Positions 11,761 to 22,700 of a DNA stretch of 64,000 nucleotides are shown in pieces. A program made the position numbers and the translations under genes. Numbering within the stretch: position 1 is the first letter of the stretch; every line of letters begins with the position of its first letter. The notes below the pieces were generated by a model. The model was not told the origin of the DNA, made no database searches, and saw only the letters and a list, made by a program, of their open reading frames with translations. This stretch comes from Capitulum mitella (taxonomy: Eukaryota > Arthropoda > Thecostraca > Pollicipedomorpha > Pollicipedidae), in the NCBI GenBank assembly GCA_030062745.1, contig CP099849.1, forward strand, positions 25,966,144-26,030,143, read 5' to 3'.

Positions 11761-12252
11761 ACAGCGTGAGCCCTAATGGCCCTTCTCAGTCCAGCCGGGG
11801 GGGGGGGAATCCAATGATGGATTCAGCTGGAGCAAAGAACCCATGACACCTCTTCCAAAAGGTCCCAAGGCGGGGCAAAACGTGTTCGTTTTTTCGGCTT
11901 TAGAAATATAGACAGATATACTGGAAACAGAAATGTTAATGTGTCTAAGCATGCATAGAAAGTAAATAGACCACAGGTATTTATATCTTTTATGAAACAT
12001 TTCAAAACAAAGGAAAGAGTTCACCTCACCAATGGCCCCCATGTTTGGCCCATCCACCACGTTCAGACGGATCGTTTCACCAGTGCCCTGAGAGGATCTA
12101 GTGTATGATGGAGTATTCTCACTTAGAAACGAAGGGTAGAGAGAAACGGAAACATACCGGTGGTGCCAAAGGAGATGAAGCCAAACATACGTACGATTCT
12201 GTCAAACTCTGCGGCTTCGCACATTTTGCCAAAACCTTCTTCTTTAATTGTA
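11761..12252. other. Intergenic spacer up to the mariner-type element
   Basis: Contains a short poly-G run near 11798. No gene. The TA dinucleotide at 12251-12252 is the expected left target-site duplication of the element that follows. Confidence 0.4.
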
Positions 12253-12450
12253 CAGGATGATCAAAAAAAGAAGTGTCACCCCTATGTCTGGTGTACAATA
12301 TCTTTTGACCGGATGGTCGCAGCTGTCTCATTTAAATATTTTCAGAAGTTCTAAACAATTATCTTTCGGACGACCACGGTGTCGTTTGCATCAAATACCA
12401 GATAAAGTGGTTAGGGGGCTTATAGAAAATACTCTTGTAAAAGGTATGGA
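12253..12450 (+). repeat. Left terminal inverted repeat of the mariner-type element
   Basis: It pairs with 15160-15358 in inverse orientation at roughly 70 percent by eye. Shared words include GGATGGTCGCAGC, TGTCTCATTTAAATAT versus CATCTCATTCAAATAT, and AAATAAAGTT-like versus CAGATAAAGTGG. Confidence 0.8.
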
Positions 12451-12544
12451 ACGATGGACTCCGAATTGTATTAATAAACACATTCAATTGCAGCATCTAG
12501 GTGCGAAGACATTAATGCAGTAAATACAAAAAAAAACAGTCCCA

Positions 12545-14980
12545 CTGGATTGCCTATGCATCATCAAATAAGCTGTCTACCTCCGAGCTCAAAATGATAT
12601 CCGCCGTTGCCGGCATAGATGCTCAGCCGTTTTGGGAAAGACTTGATGGCTCTTCCGATCTGGCGGATTGTCAGCACTTCCCATCAGGATTGCAGCCCAT
12701 TCTTTAGGTGATCTGCGTTACGGATCCTTGTCCCTCGGTGAAACAAACGTTTCAGCTCTGTCTATACGAAATTGTCACAGGGGTCCAGATATGGGCGTTT
12801 ACTTATTTAGGAAGCCATTGGTCGTGCTTGATGAAATCTGGGCAGTGTTCCTGTAGGTATTTTCTAACGCTCAGCGCATTATGACATGTCGCGCCGTCTT
12901 GGTGGAATATGCATTTGTCTCCATAGATGTTCCGAATATTTAGAAAGCAATGATCGTTCAGGATCTCCCGGTATCTGGTCTGATTGATGTATACGTCGGC
13001 TTCGATGGAAAACAAGTCGGCCTTGCCCATCTAACGCAAGCCCCCACCATTATTTTCCCAATGTAGTTTCGGGTTTCCACTTCCATTCTTTTGACACTGA
13101 CATCTAAACGAAAAACACCAGAATGTTTCTACGATTCTGGTGTCTCTACCATTCTATAATTGATGATATAACTGATTCATAAACTCTACCATTTTATTCA
13201 TTGATGCGGCGCTTGATCGTAAAAACGCTGCTATCTGAAAACCAGACGCGGCGCAGTGATCCTGTGGTCGGAGGCGCTTTAGACATTTTCACGCTTTTCT
13301 CTTTTTCCGTGTCGGTAAGCCGTTCTACAAAAAAACTGTTCAAAGCTGTTCAAAAAAATCCAAGGGAGGCTGAATCCGCCCCCCCCCCTTGGGTTTTTGC
13401 TTGCCAATCACAAGGTTTTTGATGCAGCTTCACGAAACTTGGTCACTTTGCCTACCTGTTCTTTGTACGTACTGTAACCAAATTTCGTAATCCTCTTGCT
13501 CGGGGGTGGAGTCAGACAACGTTTTTGACATGGTTAATGAAAGGCAACTCATGCCATTTTTGGCCCAGTTGAGGGTAAAAGGAAAATGTCCCCCAAATTG
13601 GCGTTTTTAAGACAAACTTAAAACTTTGTATGGGTGTATCGGTAAATAGTTGGGCAGCATACAGATACAATTTTGTAAATCTGACGTCACTTCAAAAGGA
13701 CAGGTCAAGGTCAAAAGTCAAAATTTGAAATTATATTAATAGTTTTGGCGCTATTTTTCACATTTTTGACCTGAAATATATGTCTGACGGCGACGGATAC
13801 CCTCTACTTGTGTACCAAGTTTCAGGTTGATATCAGGTCGGGTCAAGGAGCTATGACCTAAAATGTCAGTGCGTGTACCCTATATCACAACATCTCCAAA
13901 ATGAAATTTAAAAAAGAATAAATTAAAATGATTGGAAATGCTTTTAAAAAACGAAATGCAGTCAAGGCCATTCCAAGTGATTCTAAGGTCATTGGAGGTC
14001 ATTTAAGGTCAGAGGTAGTAAGCTGACCTGATGAACATGTGCCCATGATAGTTCCCCCTTTTTCATGTTCCTGGCACCGCCTTTGTTAACATTATAGAGA
14101 CAATGGTTTATAATTTGTACTTTTTCAGTATAACATGGTTAATGAAAGCCAAAAAAATCGTTCGTAGTTTTTTTTGGCTTATACAGTTTTTGGAGAACTG
14201 GTCCTCCTATTTTCGAAACCTTGTGAACGTCTATGAATTTTCTCAAAATGTAAAATATTGGACCATTTGTAAAACCTCCATTTATAATCTCTCGATTCAT
14301 ACCAATTACATCAAAATCGGTCCAAAAACAACGGAGTTATAGCAAGTCCGAAAATATCCCTATTTGACTTTTTTGCCCCCCTCCCGTGCCCGCCCCTTCG
14401 AAATTTTGAAACATTTCTTATGAAAATATAGTTTACGACATGCAAATTGGATTGCCGTTTGTTGCGATAAAATCAGATGTGTAGTTCTCGAGATCTCAGG
14501 GGGGCCGAATCCGCCCCCTCCCTCCTGCCGGGAATCGGCAATACTGTCTAGCCCTCCGGGAATAAGGTTAAAGCAAGGGGTACCAAGATCACGTTTGATA
14601 ATCCGGTTGACAGGGCAATGAAATATCCCCAATTCCTTGGAAATTTCTCGCTGTGGTCTTTTTGGCTCCCCGTGTAGTCTTTTTGGCTCAGCCTAAATTC
14701 TTTCGTTTTAGAAACATTCTCAGCCGTTCTTCCGGATCGTGGACGGCCGCTGACGCCTTTTCGATTACAGTCACCGGCTGCGTACGCTCTCGATATTATC
14801 CGATTTACTGTTCCGACGTTCCCATGTTTTCTGGAAAACTCCCTTTACGTCCGTTGGCTCCCCATTGCTTCTCGTGCCGTAGGTGTTTAATGAGTTATCT
14901 TCATTTAAATGTTGTGGCCGTGGTCTCATCACTTTCCAGTGAAAAACTAGAAAAACTAGGCTTACTTCGGATTTACTCAA
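12545..14980 (-). pseudogene. Mariner/Tc1-like transposase pseudogene
   Basis: Transposases of this family bind the terminal repeats with helix-turn-helix domains and cut DNA with a DDE/D catalytic triad. On the minus strand, about 14790-14580 encodes a second-HTH-like segment with residues like KELGIFHCPVNRIIKRDLG. After the nested repeat, 13345-13220 encodes LTDTEKEKSVKMSKA-like and FSDSSVFTI residues, the latter holding the first catalytic Asp. At 12803-13030 is an open stretch with FHQDGATCH (second Asp, residue 45 of that stretch) and PDFI. Then come PYLDPCDNF (third acidic motif, near 12790) and the C-terminal IGRAIKSFPKRLSIYAGNGG near 12590-12660. Several frameshifts and stops separate these blocks. 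The spacing of the last two acidic residues is about 37-40 but cannot be fixed because of the breaks, so the subfamily is left open. Confidence 0.85.
13345..14570 (-). repeat. Unclassified 1.2-kb dispersed repeat, copy A (nested in the transposase)
   Basis: The homologous core is about 13375-14520. Copy B lies in the opposite orientation at 35165-36320. They share many words in the same order, for example GTCAAGGTCAAAAGTCAAAA at 13704 and its complement near 35950, and GTAAACTATATTTTCA. It has no coding capacity that I can see. Both edges of this copy carry GAATCCGCCCCC with poly-C, which might be an internal or terminal direct repeat. It splits the transposase between its DNA-binding and catalytic parts, so it arrived after the mariner-type element. 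Confidence 0.75.
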
Positions 14981-15159
14981 GGTCGCACATCAGAGGGTAA
15001 TTGCGATTAAAAAAGAGGCTAACTGCAATCATGAGCTGTGCGAAATCAGGAACTCGATCAAATAATACCATAAACACTAGCATAAGGACGAATACTCGCT
15101 TCGTCTCGAGCGGCTTCCTGATTTGAAATGTTTATAATGATCGTTCCACACCATTTATG

Positions 15160-15358
15160 AGCAAAGTTTCTTGAAAACCCCTATCAACTTTATTTGGCAT
15201 GTGTAGCAAAAGACGGAAAGTTCGTCTGAAAGACGAGTTATGAGTTTTGAGCGGAAAAGAACTTGGAGCTTCTGTAGATATTTGAATGAGATGGCTGCGA
15301 CCATCCAGTCGAAAGTTGTACACCAAACATAGGGGGTGATACTACTTTAATCACCCTG
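15160..15358 (-). repeat. Right terminal inverted repeat of the mariner-type element
   Basis: Inverse partner of 12253-12450. The minus-strand frame at 15132-15326 lies wholly inside it and is not a gene. Confidence 0.8.
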
Positions 15359-16145
15359 CATGTAATTAGGAATGGTCGCAGTTCTGGCTGCCATGGATCA
15401 GTGGAGAAGACGTGTAACCCGAAATCGCCCAAAGAAATCGAGGCTGGCAGGGACAGAGACGGCGGAAAAGTGCCTGTCACAACACCTTGAAGGTTTTCTT
15501 GAAATACTAATTACTGTCATAATGCATCTCCCCTTTGCTGCTGTGTCAGCTTTCGATTTGATTCGTCTTCTCCCTGCCCATTGCTCCTTTCTTTTCCTAT
15601 ATATGTGCGCTTTTAAAACATGTTCGATGTCCTCTTTGTGCAATTTAATCTAACTTTTTTTTAATGGACTGATACGGTAACTATTATAAGAACGAAGCAA
15701 TAGCCGAGCGTTTTATATACTAGGCAGCCTTTTGTGCTGTAAGCACACAGTTCCATTGACGACATCGTAGCTGCATATCAAAACAAAGGGATTTTTAATG
15801 TTTTGCGCTCCTGCTAATTCTAAAAAAGCGTAACAGCCAAGCAGTTTTGATCCCACGCCTCCCCCAGAAGCGCGCCTTTTCCCCAGTCAAAGCTGCAGAA
15901 CCTGACCGTAATCGTTCCGGATAAAGGTAAATGACTTATGCGGTCTGCAAAACTCTATAACATACTATTTCGACGAACTCATTTGTAAACATGGTAGCGG
16001 AAACGATTTACCACCCGCTGTCTCAATTCAAACGATTGACAACAATGTTTGTACACACATCCCAATTAAGTAATTTTCTGGACAGAAAAGCGAACTGCTC
16101 GAGCGATGTTTTACATCAGGTAAAATGCGGCGTATTTCCTTATGA
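15359..16145. other. Intergenic spacer
   Basis: No supported gene or repeat. Confidence 0.4.
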
Positions 16146-16440
16146 TGTCGCTGAGTGAGACGTTTGACGTGGTCCAATGGACGCCTGTTACTGGCCGGGA
16201 GGGCCGCTGGGCTGTCTCTGAGGTCTTCATCGACAGCGGGCCGACCCCAGCGGCGGCCGCTGATGGGATTTCGATTAGTCTGCGGTTTGACGCCGTTGCA
16301 CCCCGCCCGGCACGTGCCGCACGTCAGACGCAGACGGGCGGCGGCCGACGCAGAATCCCCACGTCCGTCCCGCTCCCCATCCCCTCCCCATCCCCCTCCC
16401 CGGCGCGGCGGGGCGGGAGCGCCCGGAGGCAACGTTCCGG
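16146..16440. other. GC-rich island
   Basis: CpG-rich, with a GATGGGATTTCGATTAG-type word near 16260. Overlapping open frames on both strands indicate composition, not coding. Confidence 0.4.
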
Positions 16441-16620
16441 GTTTGAGGGCCTCCCTCTGAGGGTCTCCCTGATCTGAAGGCCTCCCTCTGAGGGCCTCCC
16501 TGGTATGAGAGGTCACTCCGAGGGACTCTCTCCGAAGACTGCTCGTCTGAGGGTCTTGCTGGCCTAAGAGCCGCCCTATTCTGGGGGCTTTCTAGTCAAT
16601 AAGGACTCCCTGGCCTTACG
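16441..16620. repeat. Degenerate tandem repeat
   Basis: Diverged units of the type TCTGAGGGCCTCCCTGGTC with a period of about 20-30 bp, at the right edge of the preceding GC island. Confidence 0.65.
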
Positions 16621-16919
16621 CTAAGGCGAAGAAGATACTGCTGCCGTTCCCGCCGAAATGTCTGTAACCTGCATTTTTGTGTCGGTCAGTCCCCATCCGT
16701 GGAAACAGTTATCGCAAGATACGGGTACCATGTGCCAACGAAAGACCCCAGCAGGGATTCCTCGGATGGCAAAGCTCTGCGTCAGGTGTTCGGCGAGGAG
16801 ACGTCCTTTGGAAGAGCGCCGCTGGGAGCGACGGACAGACTGACAGAAACGAACGGAAACACGCCGAGCCAAAACGCGTGCATGTCCAACTGGCTTTTAA
16901 ACGGCTGAACACGCCAATG
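16621..16919. other. Intergenic spacer between two GC-rich islands
   Basis: Mixed composition. Several short frames overlap on both strands and match nothing I recognise. Confidence 0.4.
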
Positions 16920-17310
16920 GTCGGCAAACAAAAGCCTCGCCGGCCAGCGTAGCCGCGGCCACCGTAGCCGTGTCAACGCCCGCCGCCGCCGTGACCCCCC
17001 CCCCCCCCCCGCCACCCTCCTGTCACCACCCCCCCCCCGGCGGGACGGCGTGCGCGGTACGGGCGTGGCGGCCGCCACGTCATGGCCCACCCGCCACAAT
17101 CGTATCGGCGCCATCAACGCCGCTATCGGAGCACCATCCACTTCCGCGGCTGCCGCGCCCGAACGCCGGTGTCGCACCGCCCTGCAGCCGCCCGTCCGTC
17201 GCCACGTACGCACTTGTGCGCCGTCCGACGCCCGCTGTCGTCGCAGCGTCATTTCTGTCACGTGGTAACCCAGTCACGGCGGTGCGACCTACATCACGAA
17301 AAGAGGGAAC
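16920..17310. other. GC-rich island with poly-C runs
   Basis: CpG-rich, with two C-runs (about 16996-17010 and 17030-17038). No gene. Confidence 0.4.
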
Positions 17311-18280
17311 CGTCGTTATAAGAAATCGTGACCGATCACATGCTTTGTGTTTCTTTGCGAATCAGAATAATGCATTTTTAAAGTACAAATTAATGGAAGC
17401 ATTTATCGGTGAATCATTTCCTTCCTATTTTTCTGCATTAAAGATTCACGTATGAGCGAGGACGTAAGCCGAATAGGTCTTACTTCAGCTAGCAGAAAAA
17501 ACGGAACTGACCGGCATGGCCTTTCTGCAGACCACCAGATTTTCAACTATAATGTCTTGTTCCGAATAATGTCATGTTCACCAAAATATAGCCCCATTAT
17601 TTAAACGGTATGCAGTTACAATATCAGCACATTAGCTTCCGTGATGTCTTCCCCGTAACTATTCTGGAGTGATATTCTCCTCCTAGACCGTTTCTAAATA
17701 CGGATAATTCCTAATCCCTGAGTAATGACAGGAAACAACATCGTGTCGTGCGTGACGTCTAAATGCGCAATTCCTCAGGCGAAAAATACTGGAAGAGGTC
17801 TGTAAACATTCGCTTTGTGTTGATAGATGCCTCAAGGGAAAACAATTACGGCAAACAACATTATAAACTCACTCACAAATCTGAAGAGAAACGCAGTGAG
17901 CCACGTTCGTCATACGCGTTACACGACGTCTTACTGGCTGCCTTCGTGTGTGTTGTTGAGGATGTAATACTATTATTTTTTCTAAACATTTTCCTGAGAA
18001 TCAAAAGAGAAAACCTCTCCACAAGTGACTGGCTCACATTAATAAAGCAGAGAAAGGTATAGAACCATACAATGTCTTAATGGTATAGCACATATTGCGC
18101 TATCATCGCAGCTTTCATTTACTACTTAAAAACATTTCAATGCTTTGATATTTGAGATTAGCAAACGCCTTGAACATAACCTGTTGGGTCGAAGCGACTC
18201 GACCCAGCCCTGTCAAGGAGAGACGACCAACGTTAAACTACCAGTAACGCTGCCTTACTTCGTGCTCTCCAAACTTCTTG
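17311..18280. other. AT-rich spacer
   Basis: Nothing recognisable. The frame at 17763-18062 has no family resemblance. Confidence 0.4.
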
Positions 18281-18284
18281 TACT

Positions 18285-18358
18285 CAGTCACTCACCCACT
18301 CATCCACTCGCTACTTCACTGACTCACTTACTCACTTACTCGCTCTCTCATTTTTTCA
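18285..18358. repeat. Degenerate (CTCA)n repeat
   Basis: Interrupted CTCA/CTTACTCA units just left of the GC island that begins at 18420. Confidence 0.75.
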
Positions 18359-18419
18359 TTCTCTCGTTTTCGAAAAGCTCTGCATATCTGACGAGGTAGC
18401 CACATTTCTAAAATAAAAA

Positions 18420-19400
18420 ATCACCGCCACTTCGCTCCGGCGACCATGACACCGCACTTCCCGGCGACCTCTCGGCGCGCCACTTGTCCGCGGTGTCGCG
18501 GGTCCCGCCTAATGAAATAATTACATTAATTGGCGGCGGCGCGGAGCGTGTTTCCGGCGGCGCCGCGGAATGCCAGCCTCCCGCCGGCGCGGCGCATTGA
18601 GCGGCCCGTTCTCCGCCGGACAGTTGGCGCCTGAATTACCGGCCACCGCTCCGGCCGCGTCGGTCACGGTCAGCAGGCTGCCGTCGGCGCCCCGGCAGCC
18701 AGGGGCGCGCTCAGGAACTGTGCAGGGGAGGACCCGGCCGGCCGCGTCGCGGCAGAGGCGGAGGCGGCGCGTCCGCCTGTGACTGCAGCGGCACGCGGCC
18801 GCGTGGCGGCCAGGCGGAGACTCCCCCACGCTGCTCCTGGAGCCGCCCCCGGCCGGGGACGGCAGCTCCGGAAACGCAGACTGATTTCTGGACAGCTGGC
18901 CGGCACCCCGCCGCGTCCGTTCGATGTATGTGGAACCACGCTGGCTCCGTTTATGCCCAAATATTTCTTTGACAGTGAGGACGCGACAGGCCGGAACGCG
19001 GAGACGGCGCGGCATCCCTGTCCCCGGGCCGGACCGGCCGCGCCAGCCGGCCGGCCGACACCCGGCTAATGGGTCGCCTGATAAATTTACATTCTGTGAA
19101 TGGATTCAATCGGCCGCGGGCCGGCCGGCCGGGCGCCGCCAGGTGGCGGCTCATTTTCGAGACGGCGCGGCGCGACGGCGGCCGTTTCCGCTGTTTCGTG
19201 ACCGCGCCACGGTCGCCTCGCCCGGCAGGACGGAGCGGATGTGGTGTGATGGGCGGGCTGACTCCCTTCACCCCGCGAACTCGGACTGTGCCGGAGAAAT
19301 GGGAGGAAATCGCCGCGTGGTGCAGAAGGTTCTGCAGCGAGGGGTGGCGACAGGCGACTGAGCGGCGGATAGTTGTCGAGTTCTGGGTGCGCTAACAGAT
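18420..19400. promoter_or_regulatory. Large GC/CpG-rich island with two AT-containing cores
   Basis: Very CpG-rich. Cores near 18508-18540 (AATGAAATAATTACATTAAT) and 19068-19110 (GGCTAATGGG, GATAAATTTACATTC) hold homeodomain-type TAAT sites. Long overlapping open frames on both strands arise from the scarcity of AT-rich stop codons. The regulatory reading is inference. Confidence 0.3.
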
Positions 19401-19693
19401 TGCGGTGCTTAGGCGGCAGCAGTTCGAGAGGGTAACGGTGGCGAAATATTAATCTTCAACCTGCTTGGTGGAATAACAAGGAAACCAGTGACCGGTGGGC
19501 TGCCAGTTTAAGTATTTTGGGATATGAAGACGTCGGGTGCTTTTGCATTGGATTCGAGCAATAAACGAGATAGTCTAAAACTCGTGGACTGCCACTGTGA
19601 GCCGTCCTTCAAAACCGTCTAATCTGTATTATTGTAATGATATTCTTACCCCACACCTCGCTAAGGTAGCCTTACAGCTGCATTTCTGTGGCA
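19401..19693. other. Spacer
   Basis: No gene. Ends at the target-site duplication of the hAT-like element. Confidence 0.4.
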
Positions 19694-19701
19694 CATAGCT
19701 C
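19694..19701. other. Target-site duplication, left (CATAGCTC)
   Basis: Identical to 19973-19980 on the other side of the element. An 8-bp duplication is characteristic of hAT-superfamily insertion. Confidence 0.85.
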
Positions 19702-19972
19702 CAGGGACGTAGCCAAGGGGAGCATAGGGCCATGGCCCTCCCCCCTGAGCCAAGCGGTCTACACTAGATACATGGCGATTTCGCATGAATACGTAATAGT
19801 GATCATATATATGTTGCAAAAACAAACATTATATGTCTTTCTGTGCATTAAATATGAGATAAATTGCCTACAACTGCTGCCTTTTCTTGTAAATTTCGTC
19901 ATATGCCTGTGGCATATGACGTAATTTGACATTTGCCCCCCCCCCCCGAGGAAAATCCTGGCTACGTGCCTT
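19702..19972. mobile_element. Non-autonomous hAT-type miniature element (271 bp)
   Basis: The left end reads CAGGGACGTAGCC. The right end, read inward on the minus strand, is AAGGCACGTAGCC, giving 11 of 13 matched positions. A perfect 8-bp direct duplication CATAGCTC flanks it. Near the right end is a C-run (about 19936-19947) as in many hAT ends. An internal perfect 11-bp palindrome (19897-19907 / 19911-19921, loop of 3) could form a hairpin. It has no transposase, so it would have moved using an enzyme supplied elsewhere. The exact duplication suggests a fairly recent insertion. Confidence 0.85.
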
Positions 19973-19980
19973 CATAGCTC
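19973..19980. other. Target-site duplication, right (CATAGCTC)
   Basis: Exact partner of 19694-19701. Confidence 0.85.
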
Positions 19981-20169
19981 TTCATAAGCATGGAATAAAA
20001 TAACGATGGCAGATGTACATAGCATTAGTGCATGATTTACACATTTTTTTCAGATTACGCTTGAACGCAAAGAGACAGCTAGTCATTAAGAATGAGACAG
20101 CTAGTTCGGTGGTACTAGGCGATACAAGTGCCAAATATCTAAGTGATCATTAACCGCATCATAAACCTG

Positions 20170-20430
20170 CTTATTGATATTTGGCACAAGTCCCGGCTCG
20201 GTGAGGCCAGCCAGTGTCTGCCGTCCCGGCTTGGCGTGACCCGGGCCTATCTCGGCGGTCCCGGGCCCCGTCCGGTCGGGGGGGGGGGGGGTCCCGCCGG
20301 GGGTCAGATGAGGGCCCCCTGCCGAGCGATCGAGACGCCGCAGAGGCCGGCGGATTAGTTCCCACCTGGACACGGCCGCCGCTGCCGGCGCCGGGCCAAC
20401 AACAAAACAAGTCCGGCATCTCCTCCGATT
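20170..20430. other. GC-rich island with poly-G run
   Basis: CpG-rich, with a run of about 13 G at 20279-20291. No supported gene. Confidence 0.4.
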
Positions 20431-20950
20431 ATCCGGCATAGTCCCCACTCACAGCCCACAGATCCCCACCACGGACCCCACTCTAGGTATGGCCGGGCCG
20501 CACAGTGGCTGAAAGCGGATGGAATGTGTTTCTCGGATAACTCTCTCTACGGCCAGAGGTTTAGGTCATGGCTTATGTCATTATATCGGCGGGTGATAAA
20601 TTGCTGAGGTGTCGATGGGTTTAAGGAGTCCGCCACAGGTTTTCGGCTAGAAAATGAGGGATATCAACTCTTTATTCTGGACCATCTTATTGACTCGTAA
20701 CTGGTAATTCCTCCTCGATTCCAGCCTTTTCTGTTGTCGACGGTGATTAAAGAAGTTTTTTGGCGAAAAGAGTGCATGCAACGCTGGCTGGACGCAAGAC
20801 ATATCTTCCGAAAAATGCTGAAATTATAGCGTGAATTCCCTTTGCTTGTTTCTGCGCCTAATAATGCAAACCTCTTTAAGAAACAAAAGCTGATGGATAT
20901 GGATGACGATTTTAACCATAGTAGATAATCAAAAGAGTAAAAATATAATT
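20431..20950. other. Spacer
   Basis: Nothing recognisable. Confidence 0.4.
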
Positions 20951-21060
20951 TCCTCTCCCTTTGTCTTCCTCCCTCTCTCTCTCTCTCTCTCTCTCTCGCT
21001 TTCTCCCCCTCTCTCCATCTCTCCCTGCTCTCCCTCCCCTCCCTCTCTCCCTCCCTCTAT
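20951..21060. repeat. Polypyrimidine tract with (CT)n
   Basis: CT-rich over about 110 bp with a pure (CT)n run at 20971-20997. It abuts a GC-rich island on its right. Confidence 0.85.
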
Positions 21061-21305
21061 CGGCCACCCTCTGCAGTGTCGCCGGGCGCCCTCAGCAAGT
21101 CCTCTGCCCCGGCCGGAGCGTGTCAGCCGCAGATAATGCAGATGGCGGCAGAAAGGGTGCCGCCCTCGACACGGCCGCCTGTGGCTCCATGAATACAGCC
21201 GTCGACCGCACGGCGATAAAGACGACTGGCCGCCGGCGGCAGCTCATAGGCAGCCAGCTCGGGATCGACAGGGTAGCAGTAGCGCAGCCACCAGTTTCAT
21301 AATGG
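21061..21305. other. GC-rich island
   Basis: CpG-rich with GCAGATAATGCAG and GCGATAAAGACG words. No gene. Confidence 0.35.
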
Positions 21306-21780
21306 AGGTTAAAGGTCGAAAAAAAAAACGTATTCAACGTGCAGAGCGTCTGGCCAACAGAGCTGATTAAGGCATCAGAATGACCAAATTACTTATGAGG
21401 AGTTCAACTGTCCCATATGGCTCCATATGCCCCACGTTGTTATATAACTCGTCTGCAGCAAATCTAAAGGAACTCCACTACAGGTGACAGGCAGGCAGTC
21501 GAGGTGGGACGTCACCACTAGGTATTACCTAACACTTAAGTGTTTTTGGCTATTTAGAAAGATACTGGATTTGTTCCGACAGTTTATTGCACGGCGTTCA
21601 AGGCTTGGCCACTTGCATCTATACTGCTCTCGCCGTTTTCTTCCATATAACTGACATCTCTTCGGCAAAAAAGGTATTTTAATAACCCTCCTAAGCCAGC
21701 AATCACCGTCCAGTGGTCCCGCAGCGGGTCCTGTGCCACACACAGGAGAGAGCCGGAGAGACGCTCCATTGAACACCTAA
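21306..21780. other. Spacer
   Basis: No supported gene. Short frames on the minus strand match nothing known. Confidence 0.4.
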
Positions 21781-22100
21781 ATCTCGCCGCAGTCTCCATC
21801 TCCATCACCGGCCGGCGGCGAATCTTCCGCCGCGTCCGGCCCGGGCCTCGGGCGCGACGCCTCCCCTCCCGCCGACACCACTTTAATTAAATTTTCTATG
21901 GAGATTATAGCCGGGCGCGAAGATTAGCGGCGTATCGACGCGGCCAGTCGGCTCGCATCACGCCCCGCCGACGTCGGCGCCGGCGATCCATCTGGACCAG
22001 ATGTGACGGACCGTCGTCATCAGGCGGCCGCCGAAATCCGCCGAATAAGTCCCTACTTAGCGGAGATTAGCGCTGCTCGGTGCCGGGGGCGGCGGCGGCC
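21781..22100. promoter_or_regulatory. Candidate regulatory island with TTTAATTAAATTTT core
   Basis: GC/CpG-rich DNA with CACTTTAATTAAATTTTC at about 21879 and then GGAGATTATAGCCGGG and GAAGATTAGCGGCG. TAAT and GATTA words in CpG-rich context, bordered on the right by a 45-bp repeat. Function inferred only. Confidence 0.3.
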
Positions 22101-22116
22101 GGACGGGGCTCCGAGA

Positions 22117-22262
22117 CCCTGTCTGTCCAGCCCGGCAACTGCCTGCTGATGGGGCCCGACTGGGTGCCGCTGCAGCCTGGTAACAGGAGGCTGGCGGGAC
22201 TCGATTGTGTGCCGCTCTAGCCTGACAACTGCACGCTGGTGGGAATTCACTGGATGCTGCCT
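22117..22262. repeat. Degenerate 45-bp tandem repeat, about 3 copies
   Basis: Units share GTGCCGCTNNAGCCTG and a following CTGGYGGGA word, at about 45-bp steps. It flanks the preceding GC island. Confidence 0.65.
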
Positions 22263-22700
22263 CACGTTGGTTGTACGCACAGGCGGGCCCACCTCGTGTG
22301 GGTGCTTGAGCGCTGAGAAGATGCATCAGGAACCCTTAGTAATAGTACCGCCATGCTAATGCGAGAAGTCTGCGACATCTCGTACACCGGTAACAGATGA
22401 CTGACAATGAAACTCAGGCGACCCGTCCCCGTAACCGGCTCCTTTCTTTGAGGTCGTCAGATATTGGGCGGCAGGCATTGTGCTTGTGCTCTGACAAAGT
22501 TGTTAGCGTGAAAACATGGGAAAGAACTCCAATGGGGACAGCGATAGGGCGGTTGCTTAAGAACATCGTCGTGGACTTTCCCTTTTTCCTTGACCTCGCC
22601 AGCTCAGGAGATCGGAGAAACAGAACTAGGAGCACCGACGGGGACCCGCGTCGTGGTCTGTCCTATGTATTGCGCGATACGCTGGGCTGCTTTTATTTGT
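22263..22700. other. Spacer
   Basis: The plus frame starting at 22397 has no recognisable domain. Confidence 0.35.

Larger units (their letters stand above)
12253..15358 (-). mobile_element. Mariner/Tc1-type DNA transposon, decayed, with a nested 1.2-kb repeat
   Basis: The ends are inverted repeats of about 190-200 bp. The left begins CAGGATGATC at 12253, and the right, read on the minus strand, begins CAGGGTGATTAAAG at 15358. Both continue with a GTGTCACCC- or ATCACCCCC-like word, then CTATGT-TGGTGTACAA and GGATGGTCGCAGC. A TA precedes the left end, as expected for this superfamily; the right flank reads CA, probably a mutation. Inside, on the minus strand, are the helix-turn-helix and catalytic parts of a transposase, separated by an unrelated repeat (about 13345-14570). 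The element cannot encode an active enzyme. Confidence 0.85.

Noticed and set aside
15132..15326. 64-codon minus-strand frame
   Set aside because: Falls inside the right terminal inverted repeat of the mariner-type element.
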